Source: Rhodococcus antarcticus
GTDB lineage: Bacteria; Actinomycetota; Actinomycetes; Mycobacteriales; Mycobacteriaceae
Length of the DNA: 64,000 nt
Direction: 5' to 3'
NCBI RefSeq assembly: GCF_026153295.1
Contig: NZ_CP110615.1
Coordinates: 930,001 to 994,000 of the forward strand
A program made the position numbers and the translations under genes. Positions within the stretch are counted from its first letter, which is position 1; every line of letters begins with the position of its first letter. The notes beneath the pieces were generated by a model that did no database searches, had not been told where the DNA came from, and saw nothing but the letters and a program-made list of their open reading frames with translations. This document shows positions 1 through 9,565 of the stretch, in pieces.

Positions 1-78
1 ACCCTGGACGTCGCCTACCGGGTGCACTGGCGCCGCACGCCGGGCGTCCCCGGTGCCGGCGCTCAGGCCTTCTTGTAG
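1..78 (+). CDS. Possible 3' end of a truncated gene
   Basis: Frame 1 is open from the window edge to a TAG at 76-78 and would encode the last 25 residues of a protein (TLDVAYRVHWRRTPG...). It would overlap the end of the convergent LapA-like gene by 16 nt. I do not recognise the peptide, and open frames this short arise by chance in GC-rich DNA, so this is only a possibility. Confidence 0.2.
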   Translation, partial: TLDVAYRVHWRRTPGVPGAGAQAFL

Positions 79-404
79 GCGCGGCGCAGCTGCAGGATGC
101 GGATGGCCCCGGCGAACCCGGTGATGATCGCCCCGGCCAGCGCCGAGATCAGCATGTTGATGCCGATCGGCAGCTGGTAGCCCCAGCCGAAGAACTTCAC
201 CTCGGGGCTCGCACCGAGGTTCTGCACGATGAAGACGACCAGCGCCAGCATGACCAGAGCACCGACGACGAGGAACGCGTAGCTGCTGGCCGCTCGGGTC
301 TTCTTCACCCTTCGCGGCGCGCCCGGGGAGGTGTCCGGACGTGCGGAGCCGACGGTCGAGCCGTGCTCGGGCGAGGACGAGGGGTTTCCGGGATCGGTGG
401 TCAT
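63..404 (-). CDS. LapA-domain (DUF1049) small membrane protein
   Basis: A 113-residue protein. The first 40 residues are hydrophilic and rich in Pro, Ser and Gly. Two hydrophobic segments follow (about 42-63 and 80-103), separated by a short loop containing FFGWGYQLP, and the tail is basic ([10 protein letters not shown]). A helix pair with a short intervening loop and a basic tail is typical of the lipopolysaccharide assembly protein A domain family. In actinomycetes, which lack LPS, the role is unknown. It is divergent from rlmN. The ATG start is used; the preceding CATCAT lies 6 nt upstream and no clear ribosome binding site is seen. The family call is good, the function open. Confidence 0.75.
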   Translation of the reverse strand: MTTDPGNPSSSPEHGSTVGSARPDTSPGAPRRVKKTRAASSYAFLVVGALVMLALVVFIVQNLGASPEVKFFGWGYQLPIGINMLISALAGAIITGFAGAIRILQLRRAYKKA

Positions 405-520
405 GGCGCAATGATGTCGGCCGCAGGCGATCCGTCACGAACGACGGGCCGCGGGTCGCGCAGGGGGTCGGCACCGGTCGGCGGTGGTCCGGGCCGTCGG
501 AGGTGAGAGACTGGGCCATC

Positions 521-1642
521 ATGGCTGTCTCCCTCCCCCTCGTCTTCGACGCTCCCAAGCGCGGTCTGCCCCCACGTCACCTGGCCGACCTCGACGCGGC
601 CGGTCGTCGGGCCGCCGTCGCGGCCCTCGGTCTGCCCGCCTTCCGGGCCGACCAGCTGGCCCGCCAGTACTACGGCCGGCTCACCGCCGATCCGGCGCAG
701 ATGACGGACCTGCCGGCCGCGGTCCGCGACACCGTGGCCAGCGAGCTGTTCCCCACGCTGTTCACCACCGTGCGACACCTCTCCTGCGACGAGGGCACCA
801 CCCGAAAGACGCTGTGGCGGGCCCACGACGGGACGCTGGTGGAGAGCGTGCTCATGCGCTACCCCGACCGCGCGACGCTGTGCATCTCCAGCCAGGCCGG
901 CTGCGGCATGGCGTGCCCGTTCTGCGCCACCGGCCAGGGCGGGCTGGACCGCAACCTGTCCACCGCGGAGATCGTGGACCAGGTGCGGGCCGCAGCGGCC
1001 GCCATGCGCGACGGCGAGGTCGGGGGCAGCCCCGGCCGGCTGTCGAACGTGGTGTTCATGGGCATGGGGGAGCCCCTGGCCAACTACAACCGGGTGGTGG
1101 CGGCAGTGCGCCGGATCATCGAGCCCAACCCCGACGGTCTGGGCATCTCGGCGCGCTCGGTCACGGTGTCCACCGTCGGGCTGGCCCCGGCGATCCGCAA
1201 GCTCGCCGACGAGGGTCTCCAGGTCACCCTGGCCGTGTCGTTGCACACCCCTGACGACGAGCTCCGGGACACCCTCGTGCCGGTGAACAACCGCTGGTCG
1301 GTGCGCGAGGTGCTCGACGCCGCCCGCTACTACGCGGACTCCACCGGCCGACGGGTGTCCATCGAGTACGCGCTGATCCGGGACGTCAACGACCAGCCGT
1401 GGCGGGCCGACCTGCTCGCCAAGAAGCTCAGGGGCGCGCTCGGCGCCCGGGTGCACGTGAACCTCATCCCGCTCAACCCCACGCCGGGCAGCGAGTGGGA
1501 CGCGAGCCCGAAGCCGGTGGAGCAGGAGTTCGTGCGCCGGGTGCTCGCCGGTGGGGTGTCCTGCACGGTGCGCGACACCCGGGGCCAGGAGATCGCGGCC
1601 GCCTGCGGACAGCTGGCGGCCGAGGAGCCCGGCCGCTCCTGA
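521..1642 (+). CDS. rlmN: Dual-specificity 23S rRNA A2503 / tRNA A37 C2-methyltransferase RlmN
   Basis: Radical-SAM enzyme that methylates C2 of A2503 in 23S rRNA and A37 in some tRNAs. The 373-residue protein has the radical-SAM cluster motif C128-x3-C132-x2-C135 (GCGMACPFC). It also has the GEPLANYN nucleotide-binding stretch and a C-terminal CTVRDTRG...AACGQL segment that supplies the methyl-carrying cysteine. Length is normal for the family. The frame stays open 60 codons further upstream, but that stretch is low-complexity Arg/Ser and lies over the lapA gene; ATG 521 gives the usual N-terminus. The neighbouring dxr-rip1-ispG block is the standard actinobacterial context. Confidence 0.96.
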   Translation: MAVSLPLVFDAPKRGLPPRHLADLDAAGRRAAVAALGLPAFRADQLARQYYGRLTADPAQMTDLPAAVRDTVASELFPTLFTTVRHLSCDEGTTRKTLWRAHDGTLVESVLMRYPDRATLCISSQAGCGMACPFCATGQGGLDRNLSTAEIVDQVRAAAAAMRDGEVGGSPGRLSNVVFMGMGEPLANYNRVVAAVRRIIEPNPDGLGISARSVTVSTVGLAPAIRKLADEGLQVTLAVSLHTPDDELRDTLVPVNNRWSVREVLDAARYYADSTGRRVSIEYALIRDVNDQPWRADLLAKKLRGALGARVHVNLIPLNPTPGSEWDASPKPVEQEFVRRVLAGGVSCTVRDTRGQEIAAACGQLAAEEPGRS

Positions 1643-1645
1643 GCG

Positions 1646-1951
1646 CTACTTGCGCCAGGCGGTCCGGCGGCGCAGCGAGTCCCGGAAGATGAGGGCGAGC
1701 AGGCCGACCGCCAGCGCCACGAGCCAGATGTCCTCGATGTGCCCGCGGTGGTTCCCGTGCATCAGCGCCAGCAGGCCCAGGGCCACCAGCACGCCCATGA
1801 GCCGGGTGACGCGGGGGAACTGACCGTGCCAGCCCCACTCGACGGACGGCTCGTCGGAGACGTCGACGCGGGCGACCGCGGTACGGGTGGTCGTCTCGAG
1901 CTGCTTGCCTGCCACGGGGGCCTCCGGTTCCTCGTCCTGCGTTGGTTCCAT
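1646..1951 (-). CDS. DUF2631 two-helix membrane protein
   Basis: A 101-residue protein with an acidic N-terminus ([10 protein letters not shown]), a conserved-looking WGWHGQFPR segment, and two hydrophobic helices (about 51-64 and 75-89) flanking [10 protein letters not shown], ending in a basic tail (RRRTAWRK). This matches the DUF2631 proteins that sit next to dxr in Mycobacterium and relatives. Function is unknown. It converges with rlmN (3-nt gap) and is divergent from dxr. The frame could extend far upstream on this strand, but that extension is only an antisense shadow of dxr and rip1. Confidence 0.85.
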   Translation of the reverse strand: MEPTQDEEPEAPVAGKQLETTTRTAVARVDVSDEPSVEWGWHGQFPRVTRLMGVLVALGLLALMHGNHRGHIEDIWLVALAVGLLALIFRDSLRRRTAWRK

Positions 1952-1996
1952 CGTGGCACACGGGCAGCGACGGCCCCGGTCGGGGATGATGGGTCC

Positions 1997-3193
1997 GTGA
2001 CCGACGACGCCCTCCCGCCGACCCGCCTGCTGCTGCTCGGCAGCACCGGGTCCATCGGGGTCCAGGCGCTCGAGGTGGTCGTGGCGAACCCGGGCCGGTT
2101 CACGGTGGTGGGGCTCGCGGCGGCCGGGCACGACGTCGGGGCGCTCGCCGCCCAGGTCCGCGCCACCGGGGCCGCCCGGGTGGCCGTGGCCGATCCTGGC
2201 GCCGCCGACCGCCTCCGGGTGCTGCTGCCCGGCACGGAGGTGCTCGCCGGCCCCGGAGCCGCCACCCGCCTGGTCGAGGACACCCCGGCCGACGTCGTGC
2301 TCAACGCGCTGGTCGGCTCGCTCGGGCTGCGGCCGACGCTGGCCGCGCTGGCCACTGGGGCGCGGCTGGCGCTGGCCAACAAGGAGTCCCTCGTCGCCGG
2401 CGGGCCGCTCGTCACCGCCGCGGCCGCACCCGGCCAGATCGTCCCGGTGGACTCCGAGCACTCCGCCATGGCGCAGTGCCTGCGTGGCGGTCGGGCCTCC
2501 GAGGTCGCCCGCATCGTGCTCACCGCCTCCGGCGGCCCGTTCCGCGGGTGGACGGCGGCGCAGCTGGAGGGCGTCACCCCGGAGCAGGCCGGTGCGCACC
2601 CCACCTGGTCGATGGGGCCGATGAACACCCTGAACTCCGCGAGCCTGGTCAACAAGGGCCTGGAGCTCATCGAGACGCACCTGCTGTTCGACGTCCCCTA
2701 CGACGGGATCGACGTCACGGTGCACCCGCAGTCGGTGGTGCACTCCATGGTCACCTTCACCGACGGCTCGACCCTGGCCCAGGCCAGCCCGCCGGACATG
2801 CGGCTGCCCATCGCGCTCGCCCTGGGCTGGCCCGACCGGATCGCCGGCGCCGCCGCGCCGTGCGACTTCTCCACCGCTGCCACCTGGACGTTCGAGCCGC
2901 TGGACGACGTGGTGTTCCCCGCGGTGGACCTCGCCCGGACGGCGGGCAAGGGCGGCGGGTGCCTGCCCGCGGTGTACAACGCCGCCAACGAGGAGGCCGC
3001 GGCGGCGTTCCTCGAGGGGGCGACGAGCTTCCCCGCGATCGTGCGGACCGTGACCGACGTCCTGTCCGGGGCCGGCCAGTGGTCGGCGGAGCCGGTTACC
3101 GTGGAGGACGTGCTGGCGGCGGAGGAGTGGGCTCGCGCCCGGGCCCGCCACCTGCTGGGACGCGCCCCCGTGTCCGCCGGACGAGAGGTATAG
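1997..3193 (+). CDS. dxr: 1-deoxy-D-xylulose 5-phosphate reductoisomerase
   Basis: Second step of the MEP isoprenoid pathway: NADPH-dependent rearrangement and reduction of DXP to 2-C-methyl-D-erythritol 4-phosphate. The 398-residue protein shows the GSTGSIG NADPH-binding loop at the N-terminus. It also shows [10 protein letters not shown], the metal-binding [21 protein letters not shown], and [11 protein letters not shown] of the substrate site. GTG 1997 places this loop at the usual distance from the start; the open frame extends upstream but reads through the DUF2631 start region. It is followed 3 nt later by the site-2 protease, as in mycobacteria. ispG lies one gene downstream, so two MEP enzymes share this operon. 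Confidence 0.97.
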   Translation: MTDDALPPTRLLLLGSTGSIGVQALEVVVANPGRFTVVGLAAAGHDVGALAAQVRATGAARVAVADPGAADRLRVLLPGTEVLAGPGAATRLVEDTPADVVLNALVGSLGLRPTLAALATGARLALANKESLVAGGPLVTAAAAPGQIVPVDSEHSAMAQCLRGGRASEVARIVLTASGGPFRGWTAAQLEGVTPEQAGAHPTWSMGPMNTLNSASLVNKGLELIETHLLFDVPYDGIDVTVHPQSVVHSMVTFTDGSTLAQASPPDMRLPIALALGWPDRIAGAAAPCDFSTAATWTFEPLDDVVFPAVDLARTAGKGGGCLPAVYNAANEEAAAAFLEGATSFPAIVRTVTDVLSGAGQWSAEPVTVEDVLAAEEWARARARHLLGRAPVSAGREV

Positions 3194-3196
3194 AAC

Positions 3197-4438
3197 GTGG
3201 TCTTCGCCTTCGGGGTGGTGCTGTTCGCCCTCGGCATCGCCCTGTCGATCGCCCTGCACGAGTTCGGCCACCTGCTCATCGCCAAGGCCTTCGGGATGAA
3301 GGTGCGCCGCTACTACATCGGCTTCGGCCCCAAGCTGTTCAGCTTCCGGCGCGGGGAGACCGAGTACGGCTTCAAGGCCATCCCGGCCGGTGGCTTCTGC
3401 GACATCGCGGGTATGACCGCCCTGGACGAGGTCACCGCCGAGGAGCTGCCCCGGGCCATGTACCGGCAGAGCGCGTGGAAGCGGATCGCGGTCATGATGG
3501 GTGGTCCCATCACCCACTTCGCCCTGGGCATCGTGCTGGTCTACGCCCTGGCGCTCGGGTACGGCCTGCCCAACATCGGCGCACCGACCACGGCCGTGGT
3601 CGGCGCGGCCACCTGCGCCCAGCCCACCCAGAACGGGCTGACCGACAACCCGGGCACCAGCTACGCGCTGCCGGACTGCGCCCCGGGGGACCCCAGCCCG
3701 GCCGCGGCCGCCGGGCTGCGCAACGGAGACGTCATCACGGCCGTGAACGGTGCGGCCACCGCCACCTTCGCCGACGTCGTCACCCGCACCCGGGCCCTGA
3801 CCGGCACCGCGGCGTTCACGATCGACCGCGACGGCCGGTCGATCACCGTGCCGGTGACGATCGCCCAGGTGCAGCGCTACGTCAGCGTCCCGGGGGGAGA
3901 GCCCCGCTCGGCGACCGTCGGCGCGATCGGTGTCGAGGCCGCCACCTACGGCGCCACCAGCTACAACCCGGCGTCGGCCGTGGTCGGCTCGGTGGCCTTC
4001 ACCGGGCGCATGTTCGCCCAGACGTTCGCCGGCCTGCTGGACTTCCCGCAGAAGATCCCCGCCGTGGTGAAGGCCATCGGCGGGGGCCAGCGCGGCGCCG
4101 ACACGCCGATCAGCGTGGTGGGGGCCAGCCGCATCGGCGGCGAGGTCGCCCAGCGCGGGCTGTGGCAGGTGTTCATCCTGCTGCTGGCAGGACTGAACCT
4201 GTTCATCGGCGTGTTCAACCTGTTGCCGCTGCTGCCGCTGGACGGCGGTCACATGGCCGTCACCGTGTACGAGAAGGTGCGCAACCTGTTCCGGGTGCGG
4301 CGGGGGCGGCCGATCGGCGCCCCGGTCGACTACACGAAGCTGCTGCCGCTGACCTACGTGGTGGTCCTGCTCGGCGGCGGGGTCACTCTGCTCACCATCA
4401 CCGCCGACATCGTCAACCCGGTCCAGCTGTTCCAGTAG
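3197..4438 (+). CDS. rip1: Site-2 intramembrane zinc metalloprotease (Rip1/RseP family)
   Basis: Intramembrane protease that, in mycobacteria, cleaves membrane-anchored anti-sigma factors and controls envelope stress responses. The 413-residue protein has H21-E-F-G-H25 in the first transmembrane helix. A PDZ-like region sits around residues 160-215 ([17 protein letters not shown]), and a C-terminal LDGGH motif lies in a late helix and supplies the third zinc ligand. At least four hydrophobic segments are visible. It starts with GTG 3 nt after dxr and ends 10 nt before ispG, so the three are very probably co-transcribed. Confidence 0.95.
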   Translation: MVFAFGVVLFALGIALSIALHEFGHLLIAKAFGMKVRRYYIGFGPKLFSFRRGETEYGFKAIPAGGFCDIAGMTALDEVTAEELPRAMYRQSAWKRIAVMMGGPITHFALGIVLVYALALGYGLPNIGAPTTAVVGAATCAQPTQNGLTDNPGTSYALPDCAPGDPSPAAAAGLRNGDVITAVNGAATATFADVVTRTRALTGTAAFTIDRDGRSITVPVTIAQVQRYVSVPGGEPRSATVGAIGVEAATYGATSYNPASAVVGSVAFTGRMFAQTFAGLLDFPQKIPAVVKAIGGGQRGADTPISVVGASRIGGEVAQRGLWQVFILLLAGLNLFIGVFNLLPLLPLDGGHMAVTVYEKVRNLFRVRRGRPIGAPVDYTKLLPLTYVVVLLGGGVTLLTITADIVNPVQLFQ

Positions 4439-4448
4439 GAGGTTCTCC

Positions 4449-5618
4449 GTGACCGTTCCCGTCTCCCTCGGCATGCCCGACGGCCCGCAGCCCGTGCTCG
4501 CGCCGCGCCGCACCACCCGTCAGCTGATGGTCGGCTCGGTCGGCGTCGGCAGCGAGTCGCCGGTGTCGGTCCAGTCCATGACGACGACCAAGACCCACGA
4601 CGTCAACGCCACGCTGCAGCAGATCGCCGAGCTGACGGCGACCGGCTGCGACATCGTCCGGGTGGCGTGCCCCCGCCAGGAGGACGCCGACGCGCTCAAG
4701 GAGATCGCGGCCAAGAGCCAGCTCCCCGTGATCGCGGACATCCACTTCCAGCCGCGCTACATCTTCTCCGCCATCGAGGCCGGGTGCGCCGCCGTGCGGG
4801 TCAACCCCGGCAACATCAAGGAGTTCGACGGCCGGGTCAAGGAGGTCGCCCTGGCGGCCAAGGACGCGGGCATCCCCATCCGCATCGGGGTCAACGCCGG
4901 GTCGCTCGACCCGCGGATCCTCAGCAAGTACGGCAAGGCCACCCCGGAGGCCCTCGTCGAGTCGGCGCTGTGGGAGGCGGGCCTGTTCGCCGAGCACGAC
5001 TTCCACGACATCAAGATCAGCGTGAAGCACAACGACCCGGTGACCATGGTGCGGGCCTACGAGCTGCTCGCCGAGCAGTGCGACTACCCGCTGCACCTCG
5101 GGGTGACCGAGGCCGGACCGGCGTTCCAGGGCACCATCAAGTCCGCCGTCGCGTTCGGGGCCCTGCTGAGCAAGGGCATCGGCGACACGATCCGGGTGTC
5201 GCTCTCGGCGCCGCCGGTGGAGGAGGTGAAGGTGGGCAACCAGATCCTGCAGTCCCTCGGCCTGCGCCCCCGCAAGCTCGAGATCGTCTCCTGCCCCTCC
5301 TGCGGGCGCGCCCAGGTCGACGTCTACACCCTCGCGGACCAGGTCACCGCCGGGCTGGAGGGCATGGAGGTGCCGCTGCGCGTGGCGGTCATGGGCTGCG
5401 TCGTCAACGGCCCCGGTGAGGCCCGCGAGGCCGACCTGGGAGTGGCGTCGGGCAACGGCAAGGGCCAGATCTTCGTCAAGGGCGAGGTCATCAAGACCGT
5501 GCCCGAGGCGATGATCGTGGAGACCCTCATCGAGGAGGCCATGAAGATCGCCGAGCAGATGGAGCGCGACGGGGCGAACGCGACCGAAGGAGCGACCCCG
5601 TCGGTGGTCGTCGGCTGA
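4449..5618 (+). CDS. ispG: 4-hydroxy-3-methylbut-2-enyl diphosphate synthase (flavodoxin)
   Basis: Penultimate step of the MEP pathway: reductive ring opening of MEcPP to HMBPP by a [4Fe-4S] enzyme. The 389-residue protein has a TIM-barrel N-domain ([25 protein letters not shown]). The cluster ligands C282-P-S-C285 and C317 ([11 protein letters not shown]) are in the C-domain. Start GTG 4449 is preceded by AGGAGG at 4437-4442, overlapping the end of rip1. The stop codon lies inside the first unit of a tandem 29-bp repeat, so the last residues (SVVVG) are repeat-encoded. Confidence 0.97.
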   Translation: MTVPVSLGMPDGPQPVLAPRRTTRQLMVGSVGVGSESPVSVQSMTTTKTHDVNATLQQIAELTATGCDIVRVACPRQEDADALKEIAAKSQLPVIADIHFQPRYIFSAIEAGCAAVRVNPGNIKEFDGRVKEVALAAKDAGIPIRIGVNAGSLDPRILSKYGKATPEALVESALWEAGLFAEHDFHDIKISVKHNDPVTMVRAYELLAEQCDYPLHLGVTEAGPAFQGTIKSAVAFGALLSKGIGDTIRVSLSAPPVEEVKVGNQILQSLGLRPRKLEIVSCPSCGRAQVDVYTLADQVTAGLEGMEVPLRVAVMGCVVNGPGEAREADLGVASGNGKGQIFVKGEVIKTVPEAMIVETLIEEAMKIAEQMERDGANATEGATPSVVVG

Positions 5619-5731
5619 CGAGGCCGCGGGTGTGGTGGGTCGGCTGACGAGGCCGCGGGTGTGGTGGGTCGGCTGACGAGGCCGCGGGTGTGGCGGGTCG
5701 GCTGACGAGGCCGCGGGTGTGGCGGGTCGGC
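5610..5731. repeat. Four tandem 29-bp repeats across the ispG stop codon
   Basis: Four head-to-tail copies start at 5610, 5639, 5668 and 5697, followed by a partial GTCGGC. Units 1-2 and units 3-4 are identical within each pair and differ at one base (GTGGTGG versus GTGGCGG). Each unit begins GTCGGCTGACGAGG, and the TGA of unit 1 is the real ispG stop (5616-5618). There are no unique spacers, so this is not a CRISPR array. Confidence 0.97.
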
Positions 5732-5797
5732 GGCGGCCCGGGGCCCGACGTGGCAGTGTGAGCCCGTGACCCAGGACGAGGCGGGGGCGGACGGTCG

Positions 5798-6634
5798 GTG
5801 CTGAAGACGCACTCCGTCCGCCAGCTCGGCGCACGGGACACCACGGCCGTCCTCCGCGCGCTCGACCGCGATCCCGTCGTCTCGTGCATGGTGGCGGCGC
5901 GCGTCCAGGCCCACGGTGTGGACCCGAACCGGTTGCAGGGCGAGCTGCTGACCCAGGGCCGCGTCGAGGACTCGTTGTGCTTCTCGGGCGTGAACCTCGT
6001 GCCGCTGAGCGGCTCTCCGCAGGCCGTGCGCGCGTTCAGCGACCGGGTCCGCCGCCGTCCGCGCAGCTGCTCCTCGCTCGTGGGCCCGGCCGACCTGGTG
6101 ATGGCCATGTGGTCCGAGCTCGAGGGCACCTGGGGTGCGGCCAGGGACGTGCGGCCGGAGCAGCCCCTGCTGGCCCTGACCGGGGCGCTCCGGCACGCTC
6201 CGGACCCGCTGGTTCGACCCGTGCAGATGCACGAGCTGGACGTCTACCTCCCCGCTGCGGTGGCCATGTTCACCGAGGAGGTGGGGGTGGATCCGCGCGG
6301 CTCCGACGGTGGCCGGTCCTACCGGCACCGCGTGGCCGATCTCATCGCGGGCGGCCGGGCGTGGGCCCGCTTCGAGCACGGCGAGGTGGTGTTCAAGGCG
6401 GAGATCGGGTCGGTGTCCGCCCTGGCCGGGCAGATCCAGGGCGTGTGGGTGCACCCGGAGTGGCGGGGTCGCGGTCTGGGGGCGGCAGGCACCGCCGCGG
6501 TGGCGGCGGGTGTGCAGGCCGGTGGACGGGTGCCGAGCCTGTACGTCAACGACTTCAACGCGCCCGCGCGCGCGGCCTACCGGCGGGTGGGGTTCACCCA
6601 GGTGGGCACCTTCGCGACGGTGCTGCTGCACTGA
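5798..6634 (+). CDS. GNAT acetyltransferase with DUF4081 domain
   Basis: A 278-residue protein. The N-terminal half (MLKTHSVRQLGARDTTAVL...) resembles the DUF4081 domain. The C-terminal half is a GNAT fold, with the acetyl-CoA loop in GVWVHPEWRGRGLGAAG (about residues 216-232) and the late strand motif YVNDFNAPARAAYRRVGF. It corresponds in position to Rv2867c, between ispG and the PBP gene. The substrate is unknown. The GTG 5798 start follows the repeat array by 66 nt. No strong Shine-Dalgarno is seen, so the start is moderately certain. Confidence 0.88.
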   Translation: MLKTHSVRQLGARDTTAVLRALDRDPVVSCMVAARVQAHGVDPNRLQGELLTQGRVEDSLCFSGVNLVPLSGSPQAVRAFSDRVRRRPRSCSSLVGPADLVMAMWSELEGTWGAARDVRPEQPLLALTGALRHAPDPLVRPVQMHELDVYLPAAVAMFTEEVGVDPRGSDGGRSYRHRVADLIAGGRAWARFEHGEVVFKAEIGSVSALAGQIQGVWVHPEWRGRGLGAAGTAAVAAGVQAGGRVPSLYVNDFNAPARAAYRRVGFTQVGTFATVLLH

Positions 6635-6675
6635 CCCGTTCCACGGAGACGGCCGGAACCGTGGACGTCCGTGCC

Positions 6676-6681
6676 TATGCT
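6676..6681 (+). promoter_or_regulatory. Candidate -10 element for a leaderless PBP transcript
   Basis: TATGCT lies 8 nt before ATG 6690 with no Shine-Dalgarno between. This spacing would place the transcription start at or near the start codon. Confidence 0.4.
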
Positions 6682-6689
6682 CGGCGGCG

Positions 6690-8495
6690 ATGAACCGACG
6701 GCAGCGGATCCTGGTCCTGGTGGTCGCGGCAGTGGTGGGCACCTCGCTCGCCTCGTGCAGCGCGGCGCCGCCCACGCCCGACGGCACGGCGAACACGTTC
6801 CTGGCTGCGCTGAGCAGCGGGGACGCCACCGCGCTCGGCGCCACCACCGACGCCCCGGACGCCGCCTCGGCCGCGCTGACCGCCGCGCGCACCGCGCTGG
6901 AGCCGACGACGGTGGCCACCACGCTGAGCCAGGTGCAGACCACCGGCGACACGGCCACCGTGCTGTTCGACGCCACGTGGACCCTGCCCCAGGACCGGGT
7001 GTGGACCTACTCCGGCTCGCTGCCGATGGCTCGCAGCGGCGGCGGGTGGCAGGTGCGGTGGAGTCCGGCGGACCTGCACCCGCAGCTGGCCGTCAACCAG
7101 ACGCTGGCCCTGCGGACGAAGGACGCGCCCACGGCCGCGGTGCTGGACCGCAACGGCACCCCCGTGCTGACCCCCGCCGCCCTCATCCAGGTCACCCTCG
7201 ACCCGGCCAAGGCCGGCGACGTGGTGGCCGTCGCGGGTGCGCTGGCCGCCGCGCTCGGCCCGGTGGACGCCTCGATCACCCAGCAGGCCATCGTCGATGC
7301 CGTGGCCGCGGCGCCCGCCAAGCCCTACGTGGTGGCCAGGCTCCGCGACGTCGACTACCAGGGCGTCAAGCCGGCGATCTACGACCTGCCGGGCGTCACG
7401 TTCCCCACCCGCGCGGCGCTGCTCACCCCGTCGCGCACCTTCGCCCCCGCACTGATGAGCCAGGTACGCCAGACCGTGCAGGACGAGCTCGACGGCAAGG
7501 CGGGCTGGACGATCGTCACCGTCGGACCGACGGGTGCTGACGTCGCGACCCTCGCGCAGGGTGCCGCCCAGCCCGCTCCGTCGGTGAGCCTCACCCTGGA
7601 CTCCGGCATCCAGACCGCCGCGCAGGACGCCGTGAACGCCGTGGCCGGCAAGCAGGCCATGGTCGTGGTGCTGCAGCCCTCCACCGGGGACGTGCTCGCC
7701 GTCGCGCAGAACCCGGAGGCGGACGGCCAGGGCACCCCGGCGCTCAACGGGCTCTACCCACCTGGGTCGACCTTCAAGATCGTGACCGCGTCGGCGGCCC
7801 TGCAGGCCGGCGTCACCACCATCGACACCCCGGTCGACTGTCCCGGCACCACCGTCATCGGGCCGCGCCGGATCCCCAACTACGACGAGTTCGCCCTCGG
7901 CACGGTGCCGCTGAGCCTCGCCTTCGCCAAGTCCTGCAACACGACGTTCGCCCAGCTCGCGACCCAGCTCGGGGCGAGCGGGCTCACCGACGCCGCGCTC
8001 CAGCTGGGACTGGGTGCGGACTACGCCGTCGACGGCATCACCACCGTCACCGGCACCGTGCCGCCGGCGCAGGACACGGTGAAGCGCGCCGAGGACGGCT
8101 TCGGCCAGGGCGACGTGGTGGCGAGCCCGTTCGGCATGGCACTGGCCGCCGCCACCGTGGCGAACGGAGCCACGCCGGTGCCCACGCTCATCAGGGGGTC
8201 CACCGCCACCACGGTGACCCGCCCGCCGCCCGCCGTGCCCCGGCCGGTGCTCGACGGGGTGCGGACGATGATGCGCGACGTGGTCACCGAGGGCACCGCC
8301 ACCTCCCTCCGCGGGCTCGGTGAGGTCTACGGCAAGACCGGCGAGGCCCAGTTCGGCGACGGCACGCAGAGCCACGCCTGGTTCGTGGGCTACCGGGGCG
8401 ACCTCGCGTTCGCGACGCTCGTGGTCGACGGTGGCAGCTCGACCAACGCCGTGGCGGTGACCAAGCAGCTGCTGACCGCGCTCCCCGCGGGCTGA
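6690..8495 (+). CDS. Penicillin-binding transpeptidase lipoprotein (class B PBP)
   Basis: Peptidoglycan transpeptidase exposed on the outer face of the membrane. The 601-residue protein starts with a lipoprotein signal ([16 protein letters not shown], lipobox LASC). An NTF2-like MecA_N-type domain follows (about 35-150), then the transpeptidase domain. Catalytic motifs are S360-T-F-K363, S415-C-N417 and K549-T-G551. It matches the PBP-lipo gene (Rv2864c) by position and architecture. The reading frame is open far upstream over the GNAT gene, but ATG 6690 gives the signal peptide. A stop-codon-spanning duplication follows it. Confidence 0.93.
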   Translation: MNRRQRILVLVVAAVVGTSLASCSAAPPTPDGTANTFLAALSSGDATALGATTDAPDAASAALTAARTALEPTTVATTLSQVQTTGDTATVLFDATWTLPQDRVWTYSGSLPMARSGGGWQVRWSPADLHPQLAVNQTLALRTKDAPTAAVLDRNGTPVLTPAALIQVTLDPAKAGDVVAVAGALAAALGPVDASITQQAIVDAVAAAPAKPYVVARLRDVDYQGVKPAIYDLPGVTFPTRAALLTPSRTFAPALMSQVRQTVQDELDGKAGWTIVTVGPTGADVATLAQGAAQPAPSVSLTLDSGIQTAAQDAVNAVAGKQAMVVVLQPSTGDVLAVAQNPEADGQGTPALNGLYPPGSTFKIVTASAALQAGVTTIDTPVDCPGTTVIGPRRIPNYDEFALGTVPLSLAFAKSCNTTFAQLATQLGASGLTDAALQLGLGADYAVDGITTVTGTVPPAQDTVKRAEDGFGQGDVVASPFGMALAAATVANGATPVPTLIRGSTATTVTRPPPAVPRPVLDGVRTMMRDVVTEGTATSLRGLGEVYGKTGEAQFGDGTQSHAWFVGYRGDLAFATLVVDGGSSTNAVAVTKQLLTALPAG

Positions 8496-8538
8496 CGGCG
8501 CGGGTGCGGACGGCGCTCCTGGCGGGCTGACGCGCGGG
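8478..8538. repeat. Imperfect duplication spanning the PBP stop codon
   Basis: Copies at 8478-8504 and 8513-8538 share GCGCTCC..GCGGGCTGACG..GCGGG with a few differences. The first copy contains the real TGA stop (8493-8495); the second repeats it untranslated. Confidence 0.7.
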
Positions 8539-8559
8539 CCGCGGGCTCCGCGGCCCGCG
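8533..8559. terminator. 12-bp perfect hairpin between PBP and map
   Basis: CGCGGGCCGCGG (8533-8544) pairs perfectly with 8548-8559 across a 3-nt GCT loop. There is no T-tract, as is usual for actinobacterial intrinsic terminators. It ends 2 nt before the putative map -10 element. Confidence 0.6.
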
Positions 8560-8561
8560 GC

Positions 8562-8567
8562 TAACCT
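8562..8567 (+). promoter_or_regulatory. Candidate -10 element for map
   Basis: TAACCT lies 7 nt before ATG 8575. The intervening GGAGTCC contains GGAG, but only 3 nt from the start, which is too close for a good ribosome binding site. A leaderless or near-leaderless transcript fits. Confidence 0.4.
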
Positions 8568-8574
8568 GGAGTCC

Positions 8575-9432
8575 ATGCCCGTCCGCGCCCCGCTCGCCCC
8601 TGGCCACCTCTCGCCCGAGCGCTCCGTGCCCCGCGATATCCCCCGCCCCGAGTACGTCGGGAAGAAGGGCCCCGCCCGCAGCACCGACCCCTGGGTGCAG
8701 CCGCCCGAGGTCATCGAGGCCATGCGGGTGGCCGGTCGGATCGCGGCGCAGGCCCTCGCCGCCGGTGGGGCGGCCGTGGCCCCCGGCGTCACCACCGACG
8801 AGGTCGACCGCGTGGTGCACGAGTACCTGCTCGACCACCACGCCTACCCGTCGACGCTGGGCTACCGGGGGTTCCCCAAGAGCTGCTGCGTCTCGCTCAA
8901 CGAGGTCATCTGCCACGGCATCCCGGACTCCACGGTCATCGACGACGGCGACATCGTGAACATCGACGTCACCGGCTACATCGGTGGTGTGCACGGGGAC
9001 ACCAACGCCACGTTCCTGGCCGGCGAGGTCAGCGAACCGGCCCGGCTGCTCGTGGAGCGCACCCACGAGGCCACCATGCGGGCGATCCGGGCCGTCAAGC
9101 CGGGCCGCCAGCTCAACGTCATCGGCCGGGTCATCGAGGCCTACGCCGCGCGGTTCGGCTACGGGGTGGTCCGCGACTTCACCGGTCACGGGATCGGGCG
9201 CACCTTCCACAGCGGGCTCGTGGTGCTGCACTACGACAACCCCGACGTCGACACCGTGATCGAGGAGGGAATGACCTTCACGATCGAGCCGATGATCACC
9301 CTGGGCGGGATCGACCACGACCAGTGGGACGACGGGTGGACGGTGACGACCAAGGACCGCAGCTGGACCGCGCAGTTCGAGCACACCCTGCTGGTCACCG
9401 CGGCGGGCGCCGAGATCCTGACCCTGCCGTGA
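8575..9432 (+). CDS. map: Type I methionine aminopeptidase (MapB-like)
   Basis: Removes the N-terminal methionine from nascent proteins. The 285-residue protein has a Pro-rich extension of about 40 residues before the pita-bread domain, as in mycobacterial MapB. Metal ligands are visible in [19 protein letters not shown] (two Asp), [11 protein letters not shown] (His), TIEPMI (Glu) and QFEHTLLVT (Glu). It keeps the mycobacterial position downstream of the PBP gene. Confidence 0.96.
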   Translation: MPVRAPLAPGHLSPERSVPRDIPRPEYVGKKGPARSTDPWVQPPEVIEAMRVAGRIAAQALAAGGAAVAPGVTTDEVDRVVHEYLLDHHAYPSTLGYRGFPKSCCVSLNEVICHGIPDSTVIDDGDIVNIDVTGYIGGVHGDTNATFLAGEVSEPARLLVERTHEATMRAIRAVKPGRQLNVIGRVIEAYAARFGYGVVRDFTGHGIGRTFHSGLVVLHYDNPDVDTVIEEGMTFTIEPMITLGGIDHDQWDDGWTVTTKDRSWTAQFEHTLLVTAAGAEILTLP

Positions 9433-9470
9433 TCGCGGCGCCACCCCCGGCCTCGCGCCCCGCGCACGTC

Positions 9471-9545
9471 CCGGGGGCCGCCCCTGCTCGCGTCGTGCGC
9501 GCCCATCGTCGTTCCGGGGCCGTCCCTGCCGCGTCGTGCGGACCC
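9471..9545. repeat. Imperfect duplication just past the map stop
   Basis: Copies at about 9471-9504 and 9514-9545 share CCGGGG..CCG.CCCTGC, then CGCGTCGTGCG and a CCC tail. They fill most of the gap between map and cobQ. Confidence 0.55.
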
Positions 9546-9565
9546 GACGGCGGGGCACCGGTCGC

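Noticed and set aside
1952-4516. Long minus-strand frame continuing upstream of the DUF2631 gene
   Set aside because: It lies opposite dxr and rip1 and has only shadow composition; the DUF2631 ATG at 1951 gives a complete protein.
5610-5731. Possible CRISPR array
   Set aside because: The 29-bp units are directly adjacent with no spacers, and no cas genes are present.
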